DNA of 58,295 nt. Origin: Clostridiales bacterium UBA1738 (lineage in GTDB: Bacteria > Bacillota > Clostridia > UBA1381). Location: the NCBI GenBank assembly GCA_002315735.1, contig DCIA01000008.1, positions 1 to 58,295 of the forward strand, read 5' to 3'. The notes under the pieces were generated by a model that did not search any database, had not been told where the DNA came from, and saw only the letters and a list, made by a program, of their open reading frames with translations. Positions 41,486-50,618 of this stretch are shown here, one piece after another (positions within the stretch are counted from its first letter, which is position 1; each line of letters opens with the position of its first letter). The position numbers and the translations under genes are program-made.

Positions 41486-41725
41486 ATGGAGATTTGCAAA
41501 GGAAGCTTGGTCTATTCAAGAGCGGGCAGAGATAAGGGAGAACTTTTCTTAGTTCTCAAAGTTGAGAACGGATATGTATATTTGACAGACGGAGATTTAA
41601 GGCGAGTTTCAAAACCTAAAAAGAAAAAAATACTTCACATCAATAAGACTAATAAAGTTTTAGAGGTCAATGATAACATGACCGACAGCGATGTGAAAAA
41701 AGCCTTACAAGAATTTGTAAAATAA
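41486..41725 (+). CDS. KOW-domain RNA-binding protein (L14e-like)
   Basis: 79 aa. GSLVYSRAGRDKGELFLVLKVENGYVYLTDGDLRRVSKPKKKK fits the KOW/L14e-type small protein commonly encoded between map and infA in Clostridia. Basic, presumably ribosome-associated; function not established. AGAGGTG ahead, 11 nt after map. Confidence 0.85.
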   Translation: MEICKGSLVYSRAGRDKGELFLVLKVENGYVYLTDGDLRRVSKPKKKKILHINKTNKVLEVNDNMTDSDVKKALQEFVK

Positions 41726-41744
41726 TGTTGGGAGGAATAGTAGC

Positions 41745-41963
41745 TTGGCTAAGGAAGATGTATTGGAATTAGAAGGTACGGTTGTTGAAACCCTACCAAA
41801 TGCTATGTTTAAGGTAGAACTTGAAAATGGCCATCAAATTTTGGCACATATTTCAGGTAAGTTAAGAATGAACTTCATTAAGATACTTCCGGGTGATAAA
41901 GTGACTATTGAAATGTCACCATATGACCTTTCGAGAGGTAGAATCACTTGGAGATCTAAATAA
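41745..41963 (+). CDS. infA: Translation initiation factor IF-1 (TTG start)
   Basis: 72 aa from TTG 41745, with GGGAGGA ahead. (M)AKEDVLELEGTVVETLPNAMFKVELENGH and the end SPYDLSRGRITWRSK are the standard S1-fold sequence. IF-1 occupies the A site of the 30S during initiation. Confidence 0.97.
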   Translation: MAKEDVLELEGTVVETLPNAMFKVELENGHQILAHISGKLRMNFIKILPGDKVTIEMSPYDLSRGRITWRSK

Positions 41964-41975
41964 GGAGGAACGAAA

Positions 41976-42089
41976 ATGAAGGTACGTCCATCAGTTAAAC
42001 CTATGTGCGAAAAGTGCAAGGTTATCAAAAGAAAAGGTAAAATAATGGTTATTTGTGAGAACCCAAAACATAAACAAAAGCAAGGTTGA
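41976..42089 (+). CDS. rpmJ: 50S ribosomal protein L36
   Basis: 37 aa, ATG 41976 with AAGGAGG ahead. MKVRPSVKPMCEKCKVIKRKGK, then ICENPKHKQKQG: three Cys and one His form the zinc site of the C+ form. Confidence 0.97.
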   Translation: MKVRPSVKPMCEKCKVIKRKGKIMVICENPKHKQKQG

Positions 42090-42280
42090 TTTCAATTTGA
42101 ATATAGATTTTATCCATATTTTTTAAATGAAATCAAATGCATGTAGATGTTTGGTTATCACAATTAGGCGGCAATGCCGCAAAAAATGTTATTATTGTGG
42201 AAGAAGCGGCGGCTGATAAAGGGCTTTGACTGCGTATAATATATGAAAAATTGTGAGATTTATTAATGGAGGTGTAACGA
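42090..42280 (+). other. Gap rpmJ-rpsM with hairpin and possible promoter
   Basis: 191 nt. GCGGC-AAT-GCCGC hairpin at 42168-42180 and a TATAAT at 42235-42240 without a clear -35 box (best distance gives GCTGAT). A weak internal promoter for the alpha part is possible but not shown. Confidence 0.35.
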
Positions 42281-42646
42281 ATGGCAAGAATAGCAGGTGT
42301 AGACTTACCAAGAGAAAAAAGAGTTGAAATCGGTTTAACTTATATCTATGGTATCGGTCTTAAAACATCACAAAAATTGCTTAAAGAAAACAACATCAAT
42401 CCTGACACAAGAGTTAAGGATTTGACAGAAGAAGAAGTAAGCAAGTTGAGAGAATCAATCAGCAACTATACAGTTGAAGGTGAACTTAAAACACAAATTT
42501 CTCTTGATATCAAGAGACTTATGGAAATTGGTTGTTACAGAGGTGTAAGACATAGAAAAGGTCTTCCGGTAAGAGGTCAAAACACAAAGAACAACGCAAG
42601 AACAAGAAAAGGTCCGGCCAAGACAATGGCTAACAAAAAGAAGTAA
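42281..42646 (+). CDS. rpsM: 30S ribosomal protein S13
   Basis: 121 aa. MARIAGVDLPREKRVEIGLTYIYGIG and RHRKGLPVRGQNTKNNARTRKGP. Contacts the P-site tRNA and the 50S bridge B1. GGAGGTG ahead. Starts the alpha-type block. Confidence 0.97.
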   Translation: MARIAGVDLPREKRVEIGLTYIYGIGLKTSQKLLKENNINPDTRVKDLTEEEVSKLRESISNYTVEGELKTQISLDIKRLMEIGCYRGVRHRKGLPVRGQNTKNNARTRKGPAKTMANKKK

Positions 42647-42661
42647 AGGAGGGACTAAGCA

Positions 42662-43054
42662 ATGGCAAAAGTAGCAAAGAAAACTACACGTAAGCGTGTA
42701 AAAAAGAATATCGAAAGAGGAGCTGCTCATATTCGCTCATCTTTTAACAACACAATCGTTACTATTACAGATGTAAACGGTAACGCTCTTTCTTGGGCAA
42801 GTGCCGGCGGCTTAGGCTTCCGTGGATCTAAGAAGAGTACTCCATTTGCTGCACAGACAGCAGCAGAGACAGCAGCAAAGGCTGCTATGGAACATGGCCT
42901 AAAAACTGTTGAAGTTTATGTAAAAGGCCCTGGTGCAGGTCGTGAAGCTGCTATTAGAGCACTTCAAGCTGCAGGTCTTGAAGTTACGATGATTAAGGAT
43001 GTAACTCCTATTCCTCATAACGGATGCAGACCACCTAAGAGAAGAAGAGTCTGA
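42662..43054 (+). CDS. rpsK: 30S ribosomal protein S11
   Basis: 130 aa. HIRSSFNNTIVTITD, ASAGGLGFRGSKKSTPFAAQ and the end PHNGCRPPKRRRV. Sits on the 30S platform near the mRNA exit. AAGGAGGG ahead. Confidence 0.97.
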   Translation: MAKVAKKTTRKRVKKNIERGAAHIRSSFNNTIVTITDVNGNALSWASAGGLGFRGSKKSTPFAAQTAAETAAKAAMEHGLKTVEVYVKGPGAGREAAIRALQAAGLEVTMIKDVTPIPHNGCRPPKRRRV

Positions 43055-43093
43055 TAAATCATCGTAATTAATTGTAAAAGGAGGAAATAAAAG

Positions 43094-43687
43094 ATGGCAA
43101 GAAATATGCAACCGGTTCTAAAAAGATGTAGAACATTGGGTATCGAACCTGCCGTTATGGGAGTTCACAAAAGCTCAAATAAGAATCCCGGCAAAGGTAG
43201 AAAGAAGCAATCCGAATATGGCTTGCAGTTAAACGAAAAACAAAAGGTTAAATTTATTTACGGCGTTTTGGAGAAGCAATTCAGACAATATTATGTAATG
43301 GCTACAAAGAAACACGGTATTACAGGTGAAGAACTACTTTCAATTTTGGAAACAAGACTTGATAACGTAGTGTTTAGATTAGGTCTTGCTAACACAAGAA
43401 AGGAAGCCAGACAAATCGTAAACCACGGACATATTCTTGTAAATGGCAAGAAAGTGGATATTCCATCATACATTGTTAAGACAGGTGATGTTGTTGCTTT
43501 AAGAGAAAAGAGCAAAGCATCTCAAAGAATGAAGGATATCGCTGAAGCAAATGCTTCAAGAGTCGTACCAAAGTGGTTAGACATGGACAAGAATAATTCG
43601 CAAGGCAAAGTTATTGCAATCCCTGCTCGTGATGATATTGATTACGAAGTAGAGGAACACTTAATTGTCGAATTGTATTCTAAGTAA
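43094..43687 (+). CDS. rpsD: 30S ribosomal protein S4
   Basis: 197 aa. The S4 RNA-binding domain lies at about 90-155 (LETRLDNVVFRLGLANTRKEARQ, HGHILVNGKKVDIPSY). The N-terminus lacks the zinc-type cysteine cluster, so it is the C-minus Clostridial form. AAAGGAGG ahead. Confidence 0.96.
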   Translation: MARNMQPVLKRCRTLGIEPAVMGVHKSSNKNPGKGRKKQSEYGLQLNEKQKVKFIYGVLEKQFRQYYVMATKKHGITGEELLSILETRLDNVVFRLGLANTRKEARQIVNHGHILVNGKKVDIPSYIVKTGDVVALREKSKASQRMKDIAEANASRVVPKWLDMDKNNSQGKVIAIPARDDIDYEVEEHLIVELYSK

Positions 43688-43744
43688 TAAGTGTTTCACC
43701 CTCGGTGAGTTTATAAGTAAATATGTGAAGGAGGGTTCGTTACG

Positions 43745-44689
43745 ATGATAGAAATGGAAAAACCAAAAATAGAATGTAAAGAACTAAATGATAATTTCGG
43801 TGTGTTTGTTGTATCTCCACTAGAAAGAGGATATGCAACAACTATCGGTAATTCATTACGTAGAATATTGCTTTCATCTCTTCCGGGTGCTGCTGCAACT
43901 TCAATTAAAATTGATGGTGTTCAGCACGAGTTTTCAACAATTCCGGGAGTTAAGGAAGATGTTACAGAAATTATACTTAACATCAAAAAGTTAGCGATAA
44001 AATTATATTCTGATGAGCCTAAGACAGTGTACATTGAAGCAAAGGGTGCAGGAGAAATTACAGCAGGTGACATCAAAACTGATGCTGATGTTGAAATCTT
44101 CAATCCGGAACTTCATATTGCAACTTTGAATGAAGATGCAAGACTTTATATGGAAATCAATATTGCAAAGGGTAGAGGATACATTTCAGCAGATAAGAAT
44201 AAGCAAATGCTTCAATTACCTGTTGGAGAAATCCCTGTTGACGCAATCTTTACTCCTGTAAAGAAGGTTAACTATACTGTCGAAAACACACGTGTTGGTA
44301 GCAACATTGACAGAGAAAAACTTACTGTTGAAGTTACAACAAACAAAACAACAAAGCCTGATGAGGCTGTAAGTTTAGCTGCAAAGATAATGAATGATCT
44401 ATTAACTCTTTTCGTTGATCTTTCTGAAGAAGCAAAGAACACAGAAATAGTTAAGGAAAAAGAAGAAAGCAAAAAGGAAAAAGTTCTTGAAATGACTATC
44501 GAGGACTTGGAACTTTCAGTTCGTTCATATAACTGCTTAAAGCGTGCAAGTATCAATACGGTTGAAGACCTTGCAAATCATTCTGAAGAAGATATGATGA
44601 AGGTTAGAAATCTTGGTAGAAAATCGCTCGACGAAGTTAAGAACAAATTGCACTCTTTAGGTTTAGCCCTAAAGGAAGAAGAAGAATAA
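43745..44689 (+). CDS. rpoA: RNA polymerase subunit alpha
   Basis: 314 aa. N-terminal dimerisation domain with ERGYATTIGNSLRRILLSSLPGAA; a Lys/Glu linker at about 238-247; C-terminal domain ELSVRSYNCLKRASINTVEDL and VRNLGRKSLDEV, which contacts UP elements and activators. AAGGAGGG ahead. Lies between rpsD and rplQ as usual. Confidence 0.97.
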   Translation: MIEMEKPKIECKELNDNFGVFVVSPLERGYATTIGNSLRRILLSSLPGAAATSIKIDGVQHEFSTIPGVKEDVTEIILNIKKLAIKLYSDEPKTVYIEAKGAGEITAGDIKTDADVEIFNPELHIATLNEDARLYMEINIAKGRGYISADKNKQMLQLPVGEIPVDAIFTPVKKVNYTVENTRVGSNIDREKLTVEVTTNKTTKPDEAVSLAAKIMNDLLTLFVDLSEEAKNTEIVKEKEESKKEKVLEMTIEDLELSVRSYNCLKRASINTVEDLANHSEEDMMKVRNLGRKSLDEVKNKLHSLGLALKEEEE

Positions 44690-44715
44690 TTGCCTAAGAA
44701 AAGGAGGGGTTGTTA

Positions 44716-45054
44716 ATGGGTACAAGAAAGTTAAATCTTCCAACAGACCAAAGAAAAGCTCTTTTAAGAAGCTTGGTTACAAACTTTTTGGAAACAGGAA
44801 GAATTGAAACAACATTGACAAGAGCAAAAGAAACTCAAAGTTTGGCTGAAAAGATGATTACTCTTGGAAAGACAAACACATTACACTCTCGCCGTCAAGC
44901 TTTGGAATTTATCACAAAAGAAGATGTGGTTACAAAACTATTTAGTGAAATCGCTCCAAAGTATGCTGAAAGAAACGGTGGATATACAAGAATTATGCAA
45001 ACAGGACCTCGTCGTGGAGACGCTGCTCCTATGGCAATTCTTGAACTTGTGTAA
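44716..45054 (+). CDS. rplQ: 50S ribosomal protein L17
   Basis: 112 aa from ATG 44716 (AAGGAGGGG ahead). MGTRKLNLPTDQRKALLRSL, ETGRIETTLTRAKE and GPRRGDAAPMAILELV. Last gene of the supercluster; a terminator follows, and the usual ecfA-ecfT-truA-rplM-rpsI group does not. Confidence 0.97.
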   Translation: MGTRKLNLPTDQRKALLRSLVTNFLETGRIETTLTRAKETQSLAEKMITLGKTNTLHSRRQALEFITKEDVVTKLFSEIAPKYAERNGGYTRIMQTGPRRGDAAPMAILELV

Positions 45055-45062
45055 ATTACATT

Positions 45063-45099
45063 AAAAAGTTCTGATTAGAATTAATCAGAACTTTTTTTG
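45063..45099 (+). terminator. Terminator of the S10-spc-alpha supercluster
   Basis: AAAAAGTTCTGATTA and TAATCAGAACTTTTT around GAAT, then further T. Confidence 0.9.
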
Positions 45100-45156
45100 T
45101 TTTCTAAAATATTGATTTTATTACCTTTATATGCTAAAATGTTTTTGGGTGATTTT

Positions 45157-45867
45157 ATGAGAAATATTATAGTAACAGGTGGGACAAGAGGTATCGGAAA
45201 AGCAATAACTAAGGCTTTTTTGGATAATGGCGATAGAGTATTTGCGATTTTTGAAAAAAATATTGATAAAGCAAAAGAAACTGAAAAGTTAGGTGCTATC
45301 ACCATTAAAGCTGATGTCGGAAATGGCGAAGATATAAAAAAAATAATAGATGAAGTTCATAAATACGGAAAAGTAGATATTCTTATTAATAATGCCGGAA
45401 TTTCACAAATAAAACCTTTTGCCGATATTACCGAAGATGATTGGGACAGAATGTTTTCGGTTAATGTAAAATCAGCATATCTTATGTCAAAAGCAGTTTT
45501 ATCGGATATGCTAAAAACCAAAAAAGGAAAAATTATCAATATTTCTTCAATTTGGGGACAAACAGGGGCATCGTGCGAGGTACATTATTCTGCATCAAAA
45601 GCTGCAATGATTGGGTTTACAAAGGCTCTTGCAAAGGAACTTGGACTATCTGGGATTACTGTAAACTCAATTGCTCCGGGAGTTATTGACACCGATATGA
45701 ATAAGGAAATTGATGAAGAATCCTTGAAAGAAATTGTGGAAGAAATGCCTATCACAAGAGTTGGAACTCCGAAAGAAGTGGCAGAGAGTGTGATGTTTTT
45801 AGCAAGTGAAAAGGCAAATTACATCACAGGACAGGTAATTTCTGTAAATGGTGGAATGTATATATGA
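45157..45867 (+). CDS. SDR-family oxidoreductase (FabG/YmfI-like)
   Basis: 236 aa from ATG 45157 (reading from 45097 would overlap the terminator; the ribosome site is weak). Rossmann motif TGGTRGIGKAI, NNAGIS, serine in ISSIWGQTGAS, catalytic YSASK and PGVIDTDM. Close in layout to FabG and to YmfI, the EF-P modification reductase in Bacillus; it cannot be decided from this sequence. The residue after the Rossmann Gly triad and RGIG suggests NADP(H) or NAD(H). Single gene between two larger operons. Confidence 0.85.
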   Translation: MRNIIVTGGTRGIGKAITKAFLDNGDRVFAIFEKNIDKAKETEKLGAITIKADVGNGEDIKKIIDEVHKYGKVDILINNAGISQIKPFADITEDDWDRMFSVNVKSAYLMSKAVLSDMLKTKKGKIINISSIWGQTGASCEVHYSASKAAMIGFTKALAKELGLSGITVNSIAPGVIDTDMNKEIDEESLKEIVEEMPITRVGTPKEVAESVMFLASEKANYITGQVISVNGGMYI

Positions 45868-45900
45868 AAAAGGAAGGGAAAACCTTTCTTTTTTTTTGTA
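45866..45900 (+). terminator. Weak terminator after the SDR gene
   Basis: AAAGG...CCTTT type stem inside AAAAAGGAAGG-GAAAA-CCTTTC, followed by eight or more T. Confidence 0.55.
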
Positions 45901-45917
45901 AAAAAGTCAAAAATTAC

Positions 45918-45946
45918 TTGCAAAAGATTGTCAAATGATGTAAAAT
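45918..45946 (+). promoter_or_regulatory. Promoter of the decarboxylase operon
   Basis: TTGCAA (45918-45923), 17-base spacer, TAAAAT (45941-45946), 62 nt before the first gene. Confidence 0.65.
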
Positions 45947-46008
45947 ATATAATGAGTAAATTTGGAACTTTTTTTCAGATTTGTTATTAAAATTGAAAGG
46001 AGTATGTT

Positions 46009-46269
46009 ATGGAACAGTCAAACCTTTTGGTTATCGGCTTGGGTCTTGGAACAGTATTCTTTGGTCTTATTTGTCTTGTTGTAATATGTATGATTACAAG
46101 TGCAATTTGTAAATGCTTTGAAAAGGAGACACCAAAGGAAACTGCACCGATAGAATCAGGCGCAATTCCAAATAAACAAGAATTAATTGCGGCAAGTTGT
46201 GCTGTAATTGCAGAAGAACTCGGCACAGAAGTAAAAAATATTAAAGTAGTGTCATTTAAAAGAGTATAA
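46009..46269 (+). CDS. OadG-family decarboxylase gamma subunit
   Basis: 86 aa. One N-terminal membrane helix (about 7-33), then an acidic Pro/Glu segment and the small C-terminal IAASCAVIAEELGTEVKNIKVVSFKRV part. OadG anchors the complex and helps biotin and zinc handling. GAAAGGAG ahead; 14 nt to the next gene. Confidence 0.82.
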   Translation: MEQSNLLVIGLGLGTVFFGLICLVVICMITSAICKCFEKETPKETAPIESGAIPNKQELIAASCAVIAEELGTEVKNIKVVSFKRV

Positions 46270-46283
46270 AGGAGAAATAGAAA

Positions 46284-46619
46284 ATGAAAAAGTATAAAGT
46301 AAATGTAAACGGAACAAGTTATGAAATCGAAATCGAATTAATGAGTGAAACAGAAAGTTCACAAGCAGTAGCACAAGCTCCAAAGGCAGCAGCTCCTGCC
46401 GGCGAAGGCGAAAAAATTTCAGCTCCAATGCCCGGAACAATTCTAGATGTTAAGGTAAAAGTCGGCGACCAAGTTAAAAAAGGTCAAGTTCTTATGATTT
46501 TAGAAGCTATGAAGATGGAAAACGAAATCATGGCAGGAGCAGACGGAGTGGTTACATCAGTTGCTGTTTCAAAAGCTGCTTCTGTTCAAACAGGCGATAT
46601 GCTTTGCACAATTAAATAA
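46284..46619 (+). CDS. Biotin carboxyl carrier subunit
   Basis: 111 aa. A basic start (MKKYKVNVNGTSYEIEIEL), an Ala/Pro-rich linker (about 27-40) and a biotinyl domain with EAMKMEN; biotin would attach to K77. It carries the carboxyl group between the transferase and the membrane pump. Equivalent to the delta/gamma biotin subunit of Na+ decarboxylases. Confidence 0.93.
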   Translation: MKKYKVNVNGTSYEIEIELMSETESSQAVAQAPKAAAPAGEGEKISAPMPGTILDVKVKVGDQVKKGQVLMILEAMKMENEIMAGADGVVTSVAVSKAASVQTGDMLCTIK

Positions 46620-46636
46620 TCGGAGGATTTTATTAC

Positions 46637-47923
46637 ATGGAAGCAGTATTAAATTTTATAAAGCAAACCGGTTTTTCAATGCTTGCTGTCGGCAATAATT
46701 GGCAAACCGTAATAATGGTAGCAGTTGCTTGCTTACTATTGTACCTTGCGATAGTAAAAAAATTCGAGCCATTACTACTTTTACCGATTGCATTCGGTAT
46801 GTTACTTACAAACCTTGTAGGTTCTGATATTTATCACGAAATACTATTTGCAGGTGGTCACGCTCATTGGGATTTGTTTGGTGGCGAACCTGTTACACAA
46901 GAATTTATCAACACACTATCACCAAAACTTGCAGCAACATTAAAAGCAGGTGATGTTATAACTCCCGGTCTTATTGATTACCTATACTTAGGTGTTAAAC
47001 TTGGGATTTATCCATGTCTTATCTTTATCGGTGTTGGCGCTATGACAGACTTTGGCCCACTAATTGCAAATCCAAAGAGTTTGCTTTTGGGTGCAGCAGC
47101 ACAACTTGGTATATTTGTGACATTTTTGGGGGTTAGAGAATTATTCCCAATAATCGTTCCTGCACTTGATGCATTTTTAAAGGGAACACCACTTGAAAAC
47201 CTGGCAGCATCTGTTGGTATCATTGGCGGTGCGGACGGCCCTACGGCTATTTTTGTAACATCAAGACTTGCACCTGAATTTTTAGGACCAATCGCAGTTG
47301 CGGCATATTCATATATGGCACTTGTGCCGGTTATTCAACCACCTATTATGAAGGCACTTACAACAAAGAAGGAAAGACAAATCGAGATGAAGGCCCTTAG
47401 AAAGGTTTCAAAGACAGAAAAGATTATTTTCCCAATTGTTGTTACAATTTTCGTTGCATGGCTTGTTCCATCAGCAACTCCACTTGTTGGCTCACTAATG
47501 CTTGGTAACCTTATGACAGAATCAGGTGTTTGTGACAGACTTTCAAAGACAGTTCAAAATGAACTTATGAATATTGTTACAATATTCTTAGGCATTTCTG
47601 TTGGTGCAACAGCTACTGCAAACACATTCTTATCACCACTTACACTTTGCATTTTAGCAATGGGTATCGTTGCATTCGGTATGGGTACAGCAGGCGGCGT
47701 ATTACTTGCAAAGTTTATGAATTTGTTCTTAAAACAAAAAATCAATCCATTAATCGGCTCAGCCGGTGTTTCTGCCGTTCCGATGGCTGCCCGTGTATCA
47801 CAAAAGGTTGGTCAAGAAGAAAATCCAAAGAACTTCCTTCTTATGCATGCTATGGGACCAAACGTTGCAGGTGTTATTGGCTCTGCTATCGCCGCAGGTG
47901 TGCTTTTGGCACTATTTAAATAA
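46637..47923 (+). CDS. Sodium-translocating decarboxylase beta subunit
   Basis: 428 aa, about 10-11 membrane helices. The conserved GGADGPTAIFVTS motif holds the Na+-binding Asp (in GGADGP), and the PLVGSLMLGNLMTESG motif follows. It decarboxylates carboxybiotin and pumps Na+ out. Together with the neighbouring subunits this forms a biotin-dependent Na+ pump of oxaloacetate or methylmalonyl-CoA type. GGAGG ahead, 17 nt after the biotin subunit. Confidence 0.94.
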   Translation: MEAVLNFIKQTGFSMLAVGNNWQTVIMVAVACLLLYLAIVKKFEPLLLLPIAFGMLLTNLVGSDIYHEILFAGGHAHWDLFGGEPVTQEFINTLSPKLAATLKAGDVITPGLIDYLYLGVKLGIYPCLIFIGVGAMTDFGPLIANPKSLLLGAAAQLGIFVTFLGVRELFPIIVPALDAFLKGTPLENLAASVGIIGGADGPTAIFVTSRLAPEFLGPIAVAAYSYMALVPVIQPPIMKALTTKKERQIEMKALRKVSKTEKIIFPIVVTIFVAWLVPSATPLVGSLMLGNLMTESGVCDRLSKTVQNELMNIVTIFLGISVGATATANTFLSPLTLCILAMGIVAFGMGTAGGVLLAKFMNLFLKQKINPLIGSAGVSAVPMAARVSQKVGQEENPKNFLLMHAMGPNVAGVIGSAIAAGVLLALFK

Positions 47924-47935
47924 GAGAGGTTTATT

Positions 47936-49348
47936 ATGAGTAAATTATTTATTACAGATACAATATTAAGAGATGCTCATCAATCACAAGCGGCAACAAG
48001 AATGAGAACAGAAGATATGATTCCTGCTCTGAAAACCCTTGACAGTATTGGTTATTGGTCACTTGAATGTTGGGGCGGAGCAACTTTTGATGCTTGTATG
48101 AGATTTCTAAATGAAGACCCTTGGGAAAGACTTAGAACTTTAAAGGCAAATATGCCTAACACTAAGCTTCAAATGCTTTTTAGAGGTCAAAATATTTTGG
48201 GTTATAAGCACTATGCAGATGATGTTGTTGAACAATTCTGTAAAAAGTCAATTCAAAATGGTATTGATGTTGTAAGAGTGTTCGATGCGCTAAATGACCC
48301 AAGAAACTTAGAAGCAGCAATAAAATTCGTAAAAGAATACGGCGGCCATTGTGAAACTGCAATCAGTTACACAGTAAGCCCTGTTCACAATATTGATTAC
48401 TTTGTAAAACTTGCTTGTGAACTTGAAAAAATGGGTGCAGATTCAATTTGTATTAAAGATATGGCAAACTTATTATTGCCATATGACTGTTATGAACTAG
48501 TTAAGAAACTTAAAGAAAATGTTGGTGTTCCGATTCACTTGCACACACACAATACAGCAGGTACAGGTGATATGACAAACTTAATGGCAGTTAGTGCCGG
48601 CGTTGATATTGTTGACTGCGCATTATCACCACTTGCAAACGGAACATCAAATCCGTCAACAGAAGCAATGGTTGCAACCTTAAAGGGCACAGAAAGAGAT
48701 ACAGGTCTTGACCTTAACAAGTTATCTGACGCTGCTGCTCATTTTAGAAAGGTTGCAAGCTGGTTAAAAGCAGACGGAATACTAGACCCTAAGGTACTAA
48801 ATGTTGACCCGAATGCACTTTTATATCAAGTTCCGGGTGGTATGCTTTCAAACCTTATCTCGCAATTAAAGCAACAAAATGCTGAAGATAAGTATTATGA
48901 AGTTTTGGCAGAAGTTCCGAGAGTAAGAAAGGACTTCGGTTATCCTCCACTTGTAACACCAACGAGCCAAATCGTAGGTACACAGGCTGTACTTAACGTT
49001 TTAATGGGCAGATATAAGATGATTTCAAAGGAATCAAAGGGTGTTCTAAGAGGCGAGTATGGCAGACTTCCGGGCGAAGTTAACGAAGAAGTTCGTAAAA
49101 TGGCAATCGGAGACGATGAAATCATCACTTGCCGTCCTGCTGATTTGTTAGAGCCTGAACTTCCAAAATATACAGAAGAAACAAAGGACTTTGCAAAGTC
49201 GGAAGAAGATGTGTTAAGTTATGCATTGTTCCCACAAGTTGCTAAGAAGTTCTTTGACCAAAGAGATAATAAAGTAGAAACTCCGAAAATAGAAGAAAAG
49301 GAAGAATTTAACGGAGTTAGAGAAATCTTTGTTCAAGATTTATCATAA
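47936..49348 (+). CDS. oadA: Oxaloacetate decarboxylase alpha (carboxyltransferase) subunit
   Basis: 470 aa. TDTILRDAHQSQAATRMRTEDM, RGQNILGYKHYADDVV, CIKDMANLL and HLHTHNTAGTGDM are those of the pyruvate carboxylase/oxaloacetate decarboxylase transferase domain (metal ligands Asp and two His). The second helical domain follows to about 450. No biotinyl domain is fused: biotin sits on the separate small subunit. Substrate: most likely oxaloacetate, not methylmalonyl-CoA, whose transferase is unrelated. Operon position supports this. Confidence 0.92.
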   Translation: MSKLFITDTILRDAHQSQAATRMRTEDMIPALKTLDSIGYWSLECWGGATFDACMRFLNEDPWERLRTLKANMPNTKLQMLFRGQNILGYKHYADDVVEQFCKKSIQNGIDVVRVFDALNDPRNLEAAIKFVKEYGGHCETAISYTVSPVHNIDYFVKLACELEKMGADSICIKDMANLLLPYDCYELVKKLKENVGVPIHLHTHNTAGTGDMTNLMAVSAGVDIVDCALSPLANGTSNPSTEAMVATLKGTERDTGLDLNKLSDAAAHFRKVASWLKADGILDPKVLNVDPNALLYQVPGGMLSNLISQLKQQNAEDKYYEVLAEVPRVRKDFGYPPLVTPTSQIVGTQAVLNVLMGRYKMISKESKGVLRGEYGRLPGEVNEEVRKMAIGDDEIITCRPADLLEPELPKYTEETKDFAKSEEDVLSYALFPQVAKKFFDQRDNKVETPKIEEKEEFNGVREIFVQDLS

Positions 49349-49360
49349 AGGAGAAAAATA

Positions 49361-50584
49361 ATGGCTGAAGAAAACGTTTTTGACGTCCTAAAAGAAAGAG
49401 GGCTTTTAGCTCAAACTACACACGAAGATGAAATTCGTGAACTTTTGGGCAGGGAAAAAGTTACTTTTTATATCGGATTTGACCCGACGGCAGATAGTTT
49501 GCACGTAGGACATTTCCTTCAAATGGTTGTTATGAAGCATATGCAAGACCATGGTCATAGACCAATCGCTTTAATCGGTGACGGTACAGCACATATCGGC
49601 GACCCATCAGGAAGATCGGATATGCGTCAAATGATGACAAAGGAAACTATCGATCACAATGCAGAATGTTTTAAGAAACAACTTTCATGCCTTGTTGATT
49701 TTTCTGACGATAAAGCGATAATGGTAAATAATGCTGACTGGCTTTTAGACCTAAACTATGTTGAGTTTATCCGTGATATCGGCTCACAATTTTCTGTAAA
49801 TGCGATGCTTACAGCAGAATGTTTCAAGCAAAGACTTGAAAAAGGCTTGTCATTTTTGGAATTTAACTATATGCTTATGCAAAGTTATGACTTCCTTATG
49901 CTAAACAGAAAATACGATTGTAAAATTGAACTTGGCGGAGATGACCAATGGTCAAATATTTTAGGTGGTATCAAACTTTGCCACAGAAAAGATGATAAGC
50001 AAGTTTATGGTATGACATTCACTCTTCTTACAACATCAGAAGGTAAAAAGATGGGTAAAACTGCAAAGGGTGCTTTATGGCTAGATCCTGAAAAATGCAA
50101 ACCTTATGACTTCTATCAATACTGGGTAAATGTTCAAGATGCTGATGTTATTAAGTGCTTAAAACTTGTTACATTTGTTCCGATGGATCAAATTCGTGAA
50201 ATGGAAAAATGGGAAGGCGCAGAACTTAATAAGGCAAAGAAGATTTTGGCATATGAAGTCACAAAAATGGTGCATGGTGAAGAAGTTGCAAACCAAGTTC
50301 GTGACGCAGCAGAAGCCGTATTCTCAGGCGGTGGCATAAGTGAAGATATGCCGACAACAGAAGTTGATAGCCTAAATGGTAAGGGCGTTTTGGATTTGCT
50401 TTGCGAAATCAAAGTTGTAGCATCAAAGGCAGAAGCAAGACGATTAATAACTCAAAACGGCCTTTCAATTAACGACCAAAAGGTTACAGATCCTAACCTA
50501 GTTTTAGATGATAGTTATCTTGGCGAAAATGGTATGGTTGTTAAAAAAGGTAAAAAGATATTCCATAGAGTAGTATTAAAATAA
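49361..50584 (+). CDS. tyrS: Tyrosyl-tRNA synthetase, type 1
   Basis: 407 aa. Class Ic motifs HVGH (SLHVGHFLQ) and KMGKT (KMSKS-type loop), QMxQSYD-type tyrosine pocket (LMQSYDFLML, GGDDQWSN), and a C-terminal S4 domain (about 340-407). Only 12 nt after oadA, with AAGGAG ahead, so co-transcribed. No T-box precedes it, unlike many Firmicutes tyrS genes. Confidence 0.97.
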   Translation: MAEENVFDVLKERGLLAQTTHEDEIRELLGREKVTFYIGFDPTADSLHVGHFLQMVVMKHMQDHGHRPIALIGDGTAHIGDPSGRSDMRQMMTKETIDHNAECFKKQLSCLVDFSDDKAIMVNNADWLLDLNYVEFIRDIGSQFSVNAMLTAECFKQRLEKGLSFLEFNYMLMQSYDFLMLNRKYDCKIELGGDDQWSNILGGIKLCHRKDDKQVYGMTFTLLTTSEGKKMGKTAKGALWLDPEKCKPYDFYQYWVNVQDADVIKCLKLVTFVPMDQIREMEKWEGAELNKAKKILAYEVTKMVHGEEVANQVRDAAEAVFSGGGISEDMPTTEVDSLNGKGVLDLLCEIKVVASKAEARRLITQNGLSINDQKVTDPNLVLDDSYLGENGMVVKKGKKIFHRVVLK

Positions 50585-50618
50585 TACTACTCTTTTGTAT
50601 AGCAAAAAGAGGTAGAAT

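Noticed and set aside
42226..42240. TTGACT close to TATAAT before rpsM as a promoter
   Set aside because: Only three bases separate the two hexamers, so they cannot act as a -35/-10 pair; only the TATAAT is kept as a weak possibility.
49330..49361. T-box upstream of tyrS
   Set aside because: Only 12 nt separate oadA and tyrS, leaving no room for a leader.
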